A stretch of 64,000 nucleotides of DNA from NCBI GenBank assembly GCA_020726505.1, contig JAHLEZ010000031.1, forward strand, positions 496,001 to 560,000, given 5' to 3'. A program made the position numbers and the translations under genes. Shown piece after piece: positions 11,321 through 24,166 of the stretch; within the stretch, counting starts at the first letter, position 1; each line of letters opens with the position of its first letter. The notes beneath the pieces were generated by a model, which was given only the letters and a program-made list of their open reading frames with translations, ran no database searches and had not been told where the DNA came from. The stretch is from Leptodontidium sp. MPI-SDFR-AT-0119 (Eukaryota; Ascomycota; Leotiomycetes; Helotiales; Leptodontidiaceae).

Positions 11321-14300
11321 TGTTTTAGTATTAGGGAATTAGTACGAGGACGCACCTTTAATATTTAAAGAGGGGGATAATATATTGTCGCACATTAAAA
11401 TAATTATTAAGACGACTTTATATTACTAAAAACCACGATTTAGGACACTTTAGTACTATAATAAACACAAAGAAGAGCCTATATAGCCCTAAGTAAGTCA
11501 AAGAGAATATTAGCCCTATACTATAAAAATACTAATCTCTTAGAGTAAAGCTTAATAAGAAACTAACGCCCTTATAAACTACTTACTATATACGAATATA
11601 TAACAGGTTTAAAACGAGGCTATTATTATTAAGCCGGCGATATTCTAAGTAGTAAAAAGTAACTTTATTTAAATGGGCTAGTTATCGGGCTCGATCCGCA
11701 GGACTAGATTCTAAAACGGCAGGTTAAACTTGTGGCCTAAGCTAAAAATTCGAGTTTAACATGTTAAACACCCCGAAGAATATAGACGTAATATACTTAG
11801 GCGCTAACTCTTAGTAATTAATAAAAAGAGAAGAAATAACGAAGTAAGTTTATTATTCTTAAGGACAAAGTTAATACTTATAGAGTTATTAACCCCGACG
11901 TAACGTATAGTGATTTATAAAGGACAATACTAAAAGTACTATTAATAAACTAGCCTTAAACCGGTAAGTAGATTACATAATTTATATAAGGTGGGCAGAA
12001 GTCTAGGAAATTTCCTAGCGAAAAGCTAATAACACGCTCGGAATTAGAGCCGTGCTCTTTGAAACCTTAAGTTAATAACTATAATATAACTAACGTTAAC
12101 CCCACTCTACGTGCTAGAGGTTTAAGTATGTTATTAGCTAACGACCCTTAGCTAGGGAACCTTTTAAGGATCGAGTATTAGTCGACTACCCTTAATTAGC
12201 TCTATTTAAAGTCTCTCGCCTACTAAGTTAAGGCCCCTTTTATATATACGTCGATACCTCTTAAGTCCCCTCTCGTTAGAAAGTCTAAAAAAATAAAGAC
12301 TTTTTTTACTGTTTATTAGTGTTAATAAATAAAAAGTAATATACTTTGTACTTAAAGTATTAATAAGAGACTATAAGTTATAGATACCTTTTAAATATAA
12401 TATAATAGTTCTGTAACTATAATAGACTTATAAGCAAGGGTACCGTTATTCTAGGCTTGTATTAATATTATTAAAGTAATAAAGACTCTATACCCTCGAC
12501 TTCTAGTCAGGTTTAGTAATGAGTACTAGTAATTAATTAAAGTTAAAGGTGTGACCTTAAGTATTCTTATAAATGTTTCGTTACTGCCTACTATATTATT
12601 CCGAGGGGTGTCGTTAAGTAGAACGGACAGGGACAAAGCTAATAACCTATAGAGTAACTAATTAAGAGTTAAGTTTAACTTCGACCTTAAGATTAATAAT
12701 AAGTTCTTTAACCCTTATTAAAGAACTAAAGTAATTAAGAGACTTTAACTATAACTGAACTACTATTCCGAAAAGATCTCTAGCTAACGGGACCCTATAG
12801 TATATTATCTTATACTTAGTTACTACTAGCCTAATAGTACTTAAGTTAATTAGACTCTTTTGTTTATCTTTAAAAAGCTTAGCTGTTTTAAAGACCCTTT
12901 ATTAGCTTTAATAATAAGAGGCGACTTACCTTTATAAAGAAAAGGGGCCATTTCTATTACACTAAGAACTAAGAACCTATTATAGCCTCTTAACCTTACT
13001 CGGCGTATTACGACTGTTAGTTTACTTATTCCTCTTGGCTTTTTATTATAAACCTTCGAAATTAGCAGATCTAGCCTCTACTTTATTTAATTAACCGATT
13101 AATAAAAGACTAACGGAATAATACTACTTATCTTTAATAGTGTGACTTACGTAAGTATAATAAGAGCGTATTTATAGAGGGACCCGAAAACTACTTAGTA
13201 ACTTATTATTAAGGGAAGATTAGTACGGCGTGACAAGTACGTTCTTAACTTAAGGGGTAGAATTTAATGTAAGTAGTCGCACGAGGTGGCCTTAATTTTT
13301 ATTAGTTTATAAACCTAAAGAAAACAGATAGTATTATTTCCTTAACTTATAAAGAGAATATAAGCACTAACGCTACGAAGAGGTTAGACAATTTAATACT
13401 TAACTAAATAACGTTAAGGTAAAGTTTTAGAGTTTACTTTAGTTACTTCTTAAAATATAAGTTAAGGATTAAAAACCGTGGTAGTACTTTAAATCACCGT
13501 AGGAAAGGTATTAATATAATTTATAAATAACTAGTCAAGTACAAGAGAAAGAGATAAGAGTATAACTCACGAAGTTAAGACGCGTTAAGACCTTTATAGT
13601 GTTAGCCTTTAGTATTAAAGCTAAGAGCGCTTAGGCTAAGATAGAGCAAACTAAACTTAATAGTACTTCCGAGGTGGCTAATAACGAAAGACTCTTTTTA
13701 AAAGTCTACGACGAGTTAATAGAGCTTAAATAGTATTGTAAAAGGTTAACTTACCGTATTAAGGCGACTTAACTTTATACTAAAGTTGTTGTTTAGAGAT
13801 CGAGGTATAAGAAAGTTAAGTGGAGACTATACACAGGTTAACGCAAGTGTTACAGAAGAAGTTGCTATTTAATAAGAAGGAAGTAAGCAAGTAAAGAAAG
13901 CTCTTTATTACGTCACTTCTATAACTAGGCAACAGCGAAGTTAAAAGTGCTAAGCTCTAATAGCGCGCTAAAGTTAATAATAAAGGCTAAAGTTATTATC
14001 TTAAAGGTACCGAATATAGTGAAGTTAGCAGTAGAGAGACCTCTAAGGATACTAAAGTCATAGTAGCTAAAGTCTTCTTTAAATAAAGGGAGATCTTGCC
14101 TTAGTAGTATAAGGAAGTATAATAGTAAAGTCGATCTTAATATAAGCGTGGCGAGGAAGTTTGTTTTCTTAAGAGAATTAAAGTAAGAGAAGGTATAAGA
14201 GATATTATTTAATTAGTAAAAGGAAGAGCAAAGAAGTTAAAGTGTATTAAGGTGCTTTATAAAAGGAATAATATTAAGGAGAGGTTATTATATTTAAAGA

Positions 14301-14528
14301 GTTAAAGTTAGAAAGTTAGTAGGGGAGAGACAACTTTATAAAGGTAGGCTAGCGGCGCTAAGCGAGGTAATTGTTCATTTCTAAAGGTGACAGGTTAACT
14401 GTCACGGGACTTCTTTTTTACTAGGCTTTTTGTTAATAACGTTAATTTATAGAGTCTTTAATTAGTAGAGTGTTTCTCTTATATTAAGTCGCTCGAGGGC
14501 GAGTATGATTTTTAAAAAGGGGGACGAA
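11321..14528 (+). other. Long 3' region of gypsy B1 between pol and LTR
   Basis: About 3.2 kb, collinear with about 56480-60117 of copy 2. A G-rich block (aaagagggggataa) follows pol at about 11370. Several frames on both strands stay partly coherent between the copies, but stop density in each is close to what base composition predicts, so I do not call a gene. Ends in aaaaagggggacgaa, the polypurine tract next to the LTR. Confidence 0.6.
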
Positions 14529-14812
14529 TGTAGTAGGGAAGGCTCTAGTAACTCCTTTGTTACTTGACCGAATAAGCTCTTTTTATATAAAAGGGTTTAT
14601 TACTTAAAAATAACTTAAGAACTAAGACCTTTTTATAGATATTATTTAATATACTTTTTTCTCCTCCCCTCCCTCGACTTTTTATACTCTTTAGATATGT
14701 ATTGTCTTTAGATTTAATCGATCCGCGATTTCCTATACTTAGAGTCTCTCCCGTACCTCACTACATGCTACCTCTCTTATTATGTGGTTTATTGGGCTTT
14801 ATCCCTCCCACA
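14529..14812 (+). repeat. 3' LTR of gypsy B1
   Basis: 284 bp, TGTAGTAGGG...CCCTCCCACA, preceded by a polypurine tract, with a TATATAA box near 14585. Matches 60118-60402 and, more loosely, 47966-48245. Confidence 0.88.
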
Positions 14813-15840
14813 CTACTTACTAGTAATTGTCGATGGATATATTAGGGGTATTGAGTATATCCCTTACTTAAAAACTATTAATACTCTGTGATTAGCCCGT
14901 CTTTTTATTAATTATTAGTTTAAGGACTATAAGTTACCGGCATTGATTATCACAAACAAAGGCTCTGTGTTTACTTTAAGGTTTTAAAAGGAGTTATGTT
15001 TCTACCTCTAGATAATAAGAGGTCTTTCGACGGCGTTTTACTCACAAATAAATAGCTAAACTAAATAGTAGAATTAGGCCTTAGAAGTATAACTAAAGTG
15101 TTACGTTTATTACTTATAAAATAATTAAGTAAATCTCTTACTTTTAATAAAGTTTGTATATATAAATACTTACTATGAGTTAATTAAGATGTCTCCGAAT
15201 GAGGCTAAGTATAGTATATTACTAGACTCTTACTAGGGTATCGAGGACGATCTTATAAGAGGGGAAATACTAATTGCTAGAGAACGAGTAGAAGAAGTTA
15301 TTAAGAAACGCTAAGAGCTAGAAAATAACTAGCGAAGGACTAAAGAGAATTAGGCGAAGTGGTATAATAAGAACTACCGCCTTATAGAGTTTAAGGTCGA
15401 ATAATAAGTTTTACTTTCGGCGAAGAATATTAAGACAATTTGTTCTAATAAAAAACTAGACTATTAATTCCTAGGACTATTTAAGATTACTAAATAGATT
15501 AAAAAGTAAGTATATAAGCTAGAGTTACTTCCTAAGTATAGTAGACTATATAATGTCTTTTATGTATCCCTACTAGAGTTATACTAGTAAAGGCCCGGCG
15601 AATCGTTAGAAGTAGTCTAACTTAATCTCGTGGACGAAGAAGAGATATAATTAGTCGAGACCCTCTTAGACTAACGAGTAAGACGAGGAGAAGAGTAATA
15701 CTTTATTATTTAAGAAAAATTAAGACTAACGTATAATTCTTAAGAACTAAAGAAGAACCTTATAAACCTCTAAAATGAGATTAATACGCTAAAGGCACAG
15801 AACGCTATCGAAAGGGCGGCGAAGTGTCAGCGAAGGGGAT
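14813..15840 (+). pseudogene. Gypsy C1 integrase and C-terminal region
   Basis: Reads YLLVIVDGYIRGIEYIPYLK from the first base: the first catalytic Asp is intact. The second Asp is lost, IITNKGSVF (AAC at 14955-14957), and the catalytic Glu in the usual DGQTERQN box is Lys (NSQTKQQN). The polyprotein C-terminus continues with LIEFKVEQ.VLL, then YKLELLPKYSRLYNVFYVSLLE (about 15512-15578), the SH3-like and chromodomain-proximal part of chromoviral integrase, and NLVDEEEIQLVETLLDQRVRRG. No full chromodomain aromatic cage is readable. Stops throughout. Confidence 0.83.
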
Positions 15841-16689
15841 AATTAAGGCTTCTTGTTTCCCCTTATAAAGTCTTTAGGATAAGAGCCTAATTACTCTCTA
15901 GGCTTTCGCTGACTAATCGTTAAATAAAATGTAATATTACGTACCTTCTTACTTTTTCTTACGAGGTTTTATAGTTATAAGTGTATTGTACTTTTTAATG
16001 TTATATACCTTTTTACTTTTACTTATAAGGTTTTATAGTTTTAAGGGTATATTTAAAGTCATAATTTAAATAGTAGTGCCTAAAGGAAAAGAGAGTTATA
16101 TTAATTAGTTATATTATAAACCCTTTACTAATTACCCTCGCCGGCTAAGTACTAGTGCTTTATTAAAGATTCGCCCGCTAAAAGAACTTTAGTAAGAAAC
16201 TTAGAAAATTAAAGAATTAGAGTTTATTTTGTGGAGTAATAAGGCCCTTAGCCTTTATAGTAGCAGTGGCTTTAGTTACTAGAACCTCATTATTAGACTT
16301 AAGCGTAGACTTAAGAGTAGTAGAGTAGATTTGTTAAAGATCTTTCGCCGGAGGTTAATAAGTAATTTGCTAGTGAATATTATAGTGTACTTATAAATCG
16401 AAGTCCCGCAACTTTAGTAATTAATCGCTCGTTAATATCCTTTAAAGTAATAAAACCCTCCTTTAAGGTAGCGAGTACGCTAGAGTATAATTAGTTAATA
16501 GCCGACGAAAGGCTAGCGTTTAGTTCTTTTATAAATAAGATTATTAGCTTTTATAAGGACTTTAAGGCTTTAGTATTAGTAACTTTATTAACGTGTGTGC
16601 TATAGCGCTTATTGAGGTCGAACGTAGCTTGAGTAGTATTGAGGTCAGCTTAAGAGATCTACTTTTTATAAAATTAGGTGGCAGCTTTC

Positions 16690-17215
16690 TTTAGTCGAGT
16701 AAGGGACTCCTTTAGTCTCACTAGGACCTCCCCGGTTATTAGCCTGTGTCTCGCCGGCTAAAAGAAAAATTTAACTTACAGGCTTATAAGACTTCGCCTT
16801 TCGGTAATAATCGATATACTTCTTAGTAATTAAAGTAATACTAATAGAATATATGAGGTTAAGAAACTACGAGATTTCGCCGGCGTAACGTAAGCAGGGA
16901 ACCTCGCGAGTATTAGCGAAGTTGATTTCATTACGTCCACTTAACTTAATGTGGGTATGTTTAAAGCTACTAAGTAAGGAACGCTCGATTCGGACGTTAT
17001 CCTCGTTCTCTTTAACTTTATTACCTCCGCTATTATCTTTGGGGGCCTAGGCGGACCGCCGACGTTTGCTTAGAGGCTCACTAGCGTTAACTAGGGTAAA
17101 CAATAAAGTTAAAGCTTCGGTAGAATTAAAGTCTCTAGCCTTTTTACGCTTACTGGGAGTTACTAAGATCGCTAGTTAGATCCCTACTAAGGGCAAGACA
17201 TCTCTAGATTAGAGA
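16690..17215 (-). pseudogene. Possible antisense reading frame in gypsy C1 3' region
   Basis: On the minus strand, opposite to pol, one frame runs about 170 codons with only a few TAG/TAA stops, fewer than surrounding sequence. It is hydrophilic and Lys/Arg/Asn/Glu-rich: LAILVTPSKRKKARDFNSTE (near 17160), then SKRRRSA, DNSGGNKVKENEDNVRIERS, later NTREVPCLRYAGEI and AGETQANNRGGPSETKGV (16758). No family is recognised. It lies between pol and the 3' LTR, where some retrotransposons carry extra or captured genes. The other C copy is cut before this region, so conservation cannot be tested here. Chance remains possible. Confidence 0.4.
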
Positions 17216-17475
17216 AGGGAAATATGACTTACCTTTAATTATATTGACGTTATTGTTTAATCTAGAAGGTTAAGAGAGCTAGGAAGAATATATATAGAAA
17301 GTCAGGCAGTAACCGCTACTAGCGTTTGTTTACCCCGTATTACTTCTTCCCTAGAATTTACCTTTAAGCTAAGCGTATAAGTTTAGGCTCGCTAGCGAAT
17401 CGTCGGGGAAACTCCGGCTATTATTACTTTTTTACCTTTACTTCTAGGGACAAAAGTGCGTAAGAGGGGAGATAT

Positions 17476-17654
17476 TGTAATGGCACGTGCCTTAGCGCTT
17501 ATTCCTTATATATATATGTGTAAAGTAGGGAAGAGATAACCTTTCCTCCTTAGTAATTAGCTTTTATATTATATAGTATTACTAGCTATTATTTAGTGCC
17601 TCTCTAGTTATTTTATTGTGTTAAAGTCACCTTAGCGTGCTAGTGATTATTACA
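17476..17654 (+). repeat. 3' LTR of gypsy C1
   Basis: 179 bp, TGTAATGGCACGTGCC...GATTATTACA, after the purine tract agaggggagatat. Same length as the C2 5' LTR at 42455-42633. Confidence 0.9.
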
Positions 17655-20600
17655 ATAAGGCTCGCGGCATACTTAGTACCTCTCCTTACCCGGCATACAC
17701 TACCGCTAATCGAACTAAGTATCTAAGAACTAGCTTAAGATACCACGGGAATAATATTACTATATAAAGTAAAGCTACATAGCCTCTCGATCCGCGAATA
17801 AGTATTCATCGACCTAAGGCTTCTACCCGGCATACAAGAGAACAATAAAAAAAGCCCTACTTCTATCCCGCCCGGCTTTACTAAACTCCTAAGAAAAATC
17901 AATTAGCCTATCGGGCCTATTAACATAAATCACCTAACAAACGAACGAATAATTAAACCCAATCTCAAGAGCAAATATAGTTACAATCACCAACTACTTT
18001 TTATTACTAAGCCACCTAAAAATAATTATAACTTTCTCCTCTTCCATTCCGAATCTCAATGTGTACAAGGAATACTTAAGAATATCAACTAGCTATACTA
18101 CTTCCTCCCAGGTCCAATAATAAATAATAATCTTATCGCGGGAGTAGTCGAAGATCTCCTACTTAAGCCAATATACCTATACCAAGTCAGTAGCTCTCTT
18201 AGCCAAGGCACTTAGTCCGGTCTCCTAACTAACTATATACTTAATGTTCGGCCGATTAGTCGATTCCCGGATAACCTTAGGTTTCACCAGCTTATTATGC
18301 TCGATAAACTCTTCTTACATTACAAGAGGTAAGGTTACTATTAACCACACCATCTACGTCCTAATCTACCGAACGTACCAGCTTAGTTAAGCCATATATA
18401 ACCGGTAATCACTAGCCGTAATAATGAGATAACCCTCGTCAATAATAGTATAATCAAGTTTCTGCTTACTAACCTAAAGATAGCAATATTCAAGAAAGCC
18501 TTAAGTACACGCTGCTTTGGCTAACACAATAAGTAGTAAAGCCGACTACTTGCAATCAACCGACCAAACCAAGGGCCGGATACCTACTTCGTAAAAGCGT
18601 CTTAGCATATCACCCCGCAAAGCAACCATTAATAAAACAAGGATTATGATCCCAGCATCCGCAATAGCAGCATTAATTATAACAATTATTATTTTGCCAA
18701 AGCCGGTTCTTATTACTAGAATCACTTACTCGGCTGGCTAGCGTCCTATAATAATAAGAACACCATCCCGCTAACCAGGAACCCGGAATTGCAAGCCTAA
18801 TGTATTGTACAATTTCCGAGCAACGACTAGTAAATCAGCCTTAAAGTATGCACCCCTCCTACGCATCTAACCACCCTTGGAAATATCTAGCATTCGCAAT
18901 AATAGTATCTCTAAAACACCCCGCGGCCTCTTTCCCTGCAGAATATAATTGAACCGGAAAAACGTACGCCAACTCTCGGATACTCGGTAATTCCGATGCA
19001 ATAGAGTATTCATAGTAAGCGTCATTGTTCCAGCATATACATAATTAAATGTATAATATATATAATTACTTAGTTCCGCTAAAGCAATCAAATTCAACTC
19101 GTCCTTAATATTCTCCCCTACGCTCTTCTCAAGATTATAGTTCGCCCGTTCCTTAACAAAAAACTTCTCTTTAGTAATCAATACTACAAACTAGCGCTAA
19201 TTCGAACTATACAAGCATAACACCTTTGCACAAGTACATACCTTACGCAAACAAACCGAAAGCGTCTCATTAGCCTATACTATCCCGTCTAGCTTAGCCC
19301 AAAGGTATAAGAAAATAAGGGCACCTAAAGTCTACTATCAAAAAAACAGTTGCCTCAAGGGCAAAACATATGCAATATACAAAAGCAACAAATCCCCAAT
19401 CGCCTTAGGTAAGAAGCGAATATTGTCCTTATACGCGCCGGACTACTACTAACCCTTATAATACTAAATATAAATTATAACCAGCTACTCCCAAATTAAT
19501 AAATAGCGTTATTAAACATTATTCCGCCATATTACTAATAGCAATTCGGGTTCTCACAGTAGCAAGCCTAATAAAATATAAAATAACACAAAAACCCGCT
19601 TAAGGAATTCTTAGGCGTGTACCTTGTAAATGTCTATAGCTTTAGGACATAAGACTATACTCCCGTCTTTAGCCTTCGTTAAGAACATAGCCTGAAGCTC
19701 AGCATTACCTTATATCCGCCGAAAGAGAGTAAGCTTAATACCCTTTAAAAACTCAGCATTACTAAGATAACAAAGCCACGAGCCTCCAAAATCTTCCAAA
19801 TCTAAATCGTCCTTTAGCCTTTATGATTCTATTAAGATCAGGTCCTTAGCTTAAAATAAAAGCTCGTTATAAAGCAAGGCATAAGCTTATTAATATTCAA
19901 AAACCACTAAGTCCGAGATCTGCGACATTTACAACTTTATCCCGCGATATTTTATTATCTACCTATCTAATAACCACTAAGCTTAGTACTTTGCAATTGC
20001 AGCCTTTCTAACCTTAAACAGGTAAAGTCTCCACTACAAAATATGCCCAAATAATATCTTAACTAGCTATTAAAAGAACTTCTTGCAAATCTTAATAAAA
20101 AAAACAAGGATTTAGTCTTCGTCGTCCTATTCTTAAAAACAAGTATAATTAAAGAGCACGAGCTAAGTAGTCCAAGTCAAAACTAACAAGTGACTATTAA
20201 AATTCCCCAGCTTCTCCCACAACCCCCGGCCTTTCTCACGAACTTTCCTACTCAACATAGCGTAAAAACTCAAGACGAGCAATTTAAATGGCACGCTGCT
20301 AATAATATAGTAAATCAGGGCCAAGTAAAGTCGCCAAATGGCATGCTTAAGAGCTAGCTCCGCCTCTTCTTTATCTTCCAAAGCCAAAGCCTTCATAATC
20401 TCGTCTATAGCTTAAATCTACTAAGCGGTTAGCTAGATAACATCCCCGGGCAACACTTAATCTAGCTTAGCCCGCGTAAAATGGTCGCCTTTATAATACA
20501 CTACGCGGTAGTAGTACACCAACAATTGCTTTATAATAATAAAGTAAGTAACTAAAGTTAACGCGTTTTTAAAATACTAAAACTTATTTACTTTGCTTAA

Positions 20601-21450
20601 CGCCCCAGTATAAAATTCGTTTAGGATATTAGCCCACTACTATGTCATTTTCTAATCTAGCGAGGTATTACTATATAACCGATATGCGTTTCTTAAAACA
20701 ACCTCGACCGCAACTAAAATTCGAATAAGATTAGGATCCTCAGCATTCTCGCTACCCGCATCAAGCTCTTTCTTTAATAGTAGCTTATACGAGCTCCAAA
20801 TCTCCTTATCCTTTAGTATAATCAAGTAATATAAAGATCTTATCACATTATACAACTATAGCACCCTTTCTAACCTTAAATCTCTAATATCCTAAACTAC
20901 AATTACTTATTCCTTAAGATCACATTTCACGTCCTTATAATCCTTTTCTAACTTCTTAAATAACTCCTTCTTAAGCTTTATTAATAACATAAAGCCTTTA
21001 ACTATTCTCCAAACTCCGCTCTCCTTCTTATCTACTACTACAAAATAATTAATACGCCTCTTTATAATAAAGTATATTTATAACTTGCACTCTCTCCACG
21101 ACTAACTGCTCTCGTAAAACTTTGCTTCAATCTTATAACAAGCAGCCTAATACTTCTTTATCTTAGGAAACAGGCGAGTATTATAATTACATTACGATTA
21201 TAAACAATAAACGCTATTATAGCTAATTAAATACTTAATTAGCTAACACTTGTTTTTTAATCGAGGCTTATGCTCTCGTAACTCTGCAACACTCCTTAAG
21301 TCGTAGCTACTAAGGAGCTCTGCAGTCGCCTTAAGCTCGTTCCCCAAGAGTCGGTGTGGCTACGCTCGCAAGTACCGCTCTTAACTACTCGCCCCTAGGA
21401 TAATACATAACTTACAAACATAGCAAACAGCAATTTTATAAGTCGAATTA
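17655..21450 (-). pseudogene. RecQ-like helicase with zinc-finger N-terminus (lineage F), RIP-mutated
   Basis: Minus-strand translation matches the large fungal RecQ-type proteins often annotated as telomere-linked helicases. N-terminus at right: VCYVCKLC and ELKATAELLSSYDLRSVAEL (about 21260-21430), a degenerate Cys finger with its usual companion. Middle: open stretches at 20652-20855, 20163-20396 and 18867-19181 (NYIYYTFNYVYAGTMTLTMN). Helicase core: motif I reads TGFGKI (18690-18704) where the family has TGSGKT, and the next motif ILVLLMVALRGDML. Motif II reads IIDEGYL near 18440 instead of DECHL. The C-terminal lobe has ESTNRPNIKYIVS (about 18220). Coding continues to the C1 LTR, which cuts off the end. 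Catalytically dead. Confidence 0.82.
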
Positions 21451-21627
21451 TATAAAAACATAACGAGAGCGCACGAAAAAAACGACAAGACACTAATTTA
21501 AGGGGGGTAGGGATAATAGTCTTTTACTAAAGGGCTTTCACCAAAAAGCTGCCTTAATTAGCAGCGCCCAAACCAATTAACCCGCCGTATAGCTAGGCTT
21601 TCATCGAAAAACCCGCCTCACATAAGA
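21451..21627. other. Unassigned junction between RecQ lineages
   Basis: Contains ggggggtaggg and a GC-richer patch (cagcgcccaaacc). Neither helicase lineage is recognisable here; probably leader of the lineage-F gene and the breakpoint that truncates array copy 1. Confidence 0.35.
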
Positions 21628-23748
21628 GGTAGTACTATCTATAAACTACCCTCTTAACTACTTCTTTTTATATATCCTCTCGTATAACTACTATTACTTA
21701 TATATTACGAACTAATTCTACTTGTCGTCTAAAAACGATTACCTTACCCGGGTCTTAGACGGCTAATTTACTATTTTATCTTAATAAATTAATAGCACTT
21801 ACTTTATATTTACTTCGCCGTCTTTACTTATTATAATTATTATTAACTTCTTAAATAACTCCTCTTTTACCTCCTTAACTAACTTATAAATTATACCCCG
21901 GAATTGGCTTATACTAAACCGGATCTTAAGATATAAAATATTATCCCTAATTTATTAGATTTTCCCTTTAGCAGTAATACTATACTAAATTTTAAAACCG
22001 TACGACCGACTACAATATAATTATTATATAAGCTTAAGATCTTTACTATCGTGGGCTATAATTATAAACAAATAAACTAAACCTTAAGTTAAAACGTAAT
22101 AGCTTAATACTCTCTCCTTAGTTACCTTTAGACTTAAACCACGCTCTTAGTATTATATAATAGCCTCCCGTCGCCGCTCGTACGCCTCTTAAACTACTAT
22201 TAACCGGGCTAACTTAATTACGGCCGAATATTTAAGCGTATAATTCTTAGTATTTAACTACTTATTATCTTCTTATATTCTTAAAATAACTAATTTATTA
22301 ATTAATATACTCTTATACTCGTCGTCTTATAATAGTTAGTTTAATAACACAATTTATAACTATAAAATCTACCGCTAAATCCGGCTTATTTATTTAATTT
22401 CCTTGTTTAATTCCTTCTTTTCCCTTCTTTTTAAATCCCCCTCTTAGTCCTCTTTTTATTATATAAATTCCTTAATATTTATTTATACGTCGTTAATAGC
22501 TATTTACTACCTTTCTATTAACTCAAATCCTGGCCGCTTCTTAGGCTTAATGCCTTTAGACTAGAATATATAACATATTAACTACTTATAAATCTTTATA
22601 TACTATATAATAATAGTAATATTTATCTAATTATTAAATGGCATTTAGACTTTTTTATTTACCTCCTTTTTATTCGCTTCAAATAATACCTTTAACCTTA
22701 TTACTTACTAAATATAATAATATTATATGTTTTAAATTAACTAATTAAATACTCGGTATAATACTTTTAACTCTGGCTTATTGTCCGTAGCGGGGGCAAC
22801 TAATACTTATAATTCTTCCCGGTTATACCCTTTTAAATACTTAACTTAACTTATATAATATAATTATAAATTTAACTCTCGGGATTCCTTTAACTTACTA
22901 ATTTAATAACGTTATTCCTCGTCGGCTTATTATATCTCCTAGTTTAATCGTTTTTTAATAGCCTCTAAATTAACGTCTTTAGACAGTATAACGGGGCTAA
23001 ATCCCTTTACTTAAACCTCGAAAAATACAGAATTGGAATCTTTAAGAAAAAACTACTAGTAATAGATTAAAATCTATAACATTTATACTTCTTAGTTAGT
23101 ATATTAATACTCTTTTTTCCTTTTATTTACTTAATTATATTATTCTTTAAAATATTTTTAAATAGTTTAACACTAGTAATTAATATAATAATATAAGGTA
23201 AATAAACATCCTTTACTATTTATCTTAGGTCTTCTTAATTTAGGAATCGGGGGCTAAGTTAAATTAATAGGAATTAGTAATTTATTTAACTTTACTCGAT
23301 ATAAAATTAACCCTTTAATCCGATTCACTTCTTTTAAAATCTGCTTTTATACTTCTTTAGTTATATTATAGCTATTAAAACCACTTAAATAATAGGAAAT
23401 CTGGCTAAGTAATAAAGTATATTAATATAAGTTATATATTATTACTTTAAATACTAGTAAATAAATAAATAAATTTATAACTTAACTTTTTCTTTAAATT
23501 ATTTAAATAATATTTCCCTTTTTTTTTACTCTTTTTACGCGTCTTATTGCCCTTACGTATTCGGCACTTATAATTTAAACTTATATATAATATAGTTAGT
23601 TATAATTTCCGCTTTTATACTTTTATACTTTTATATTTACTTTATACTTAAGAACCGTATTTTAATTAACTTAGCTTATATATTTACTTCCCTTATTAAA
23701 AATTAATAACGACTACTATCTCCTCGCAAAATTCACTTAATAATAGGG
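21628..23748 (-). pseudogene. RecQ element copy 1, N-terminal half only
   Basis: Minus-strand frame carries INILTKKYKCYRF, SSFFLKDSNSVFFEVQVKG and SKDVNLEAIKKRLN (if TAG/TAA are read as Gln), the same N-terminal protein as copies 2 and 3 (about 22960-23110). Homology to the other copies stops at about 21628; helicase motifs are absent, so this copy is truncated on its 3' side next to the lineage-F gene. Confidence 0.75.
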
Positions 23749-23957
23749 TTCTAATAAAAGTTTCGACCGGGCTAGTATCGTATATACTAGGGCTAACTTA
23801 TACTTAAATTTAAGCCTTATTCGAGCTTATTTAAACGTAACCCTAATAAATAAATCTAATTAAATAAATCTTATAGCCTTAGTAAATCTACGCTAATGAG
23901 TTATATAGGAAATTAAATAAATCTTATATTAGATTTATTTAATAATAATAGATAAGG
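23749..23957. repeat. 209-bp cap repeat R, first tandem copy
   Basis: Starts TTCTAATAAAAGTTTCGAC and ends AATAATAATAGATAAGG, with a 10-bp-stem hairpin (arms AAATAAATCT and AGATTTATTT) near its end. Confidence 0.88.
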
Positions 23958-24166
23958 TTCTAGTGAAAGTTTCGACGGGGCTAGTATCGTATATACTAGG
24001 GCCAACTTATACTCGAATTTGAGCCTTATCCGAGCTTATTTAAACGTAACCTTAATAAATAAATCTAATTAAATAAATCTTATAGCCTTAGTAAATCCAC
24101 GTTAATAAGTTATATAAAGAATCAAATAAATCTTATATTAGATTTATTTAATAATAATAGATAAGG
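23958..24166. repeat. 209-bp cap repeat R, second tandem copy
   Basis: Follows the first copy without spacing, same length, nearly identical. It abuts the helicase C-terminal coding end of copy 2 at ACGCCGG. Confidence 0.88.

Larger units (their letters stand above)
6830..14812 (+). mobile_element. Gypsy B copy 1, 5'-truncated
   Basis: Begins abruptly at the gypsy A LTR just upstream of the protease and continues through RT, RNase H and integrase to a long non-coding tail and a 284-bp 3' LTR. It aligns end to end with 52.0-60.4 kb, the same family. The 5' LTR and gag present in copy 2 (47966 to about 52000) are missing. Right of its LTR, gypsy C integrase sequence starts at once, so B1 is inserted in gypsy C1. 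Heavily RIP-mutated. Confidence 0.88.
14813..17654 (+). mobile_element. Gypsy C copy 1, 5'-truncated
   Basis: Starts inside the integrase core exactly at the B1 LTR and runs to a 179-bp 3' LTR. The first 1.3 kb aligns with 46.63-47.96 kb (copy 2). Everything 5' of the integrase is missing left of B1. To the right it abuts the C-terminal coding end of a RecQ-like helicase, so C1 was inserted into that gene. Confidence 0.85.

Noticed and set aside
13300..14527. Third gene (env-like) in the gypsy B tail
   Set aside because: Coherent frames exist on both strands, but stop density matches base composition; kept only as a question in the findings.
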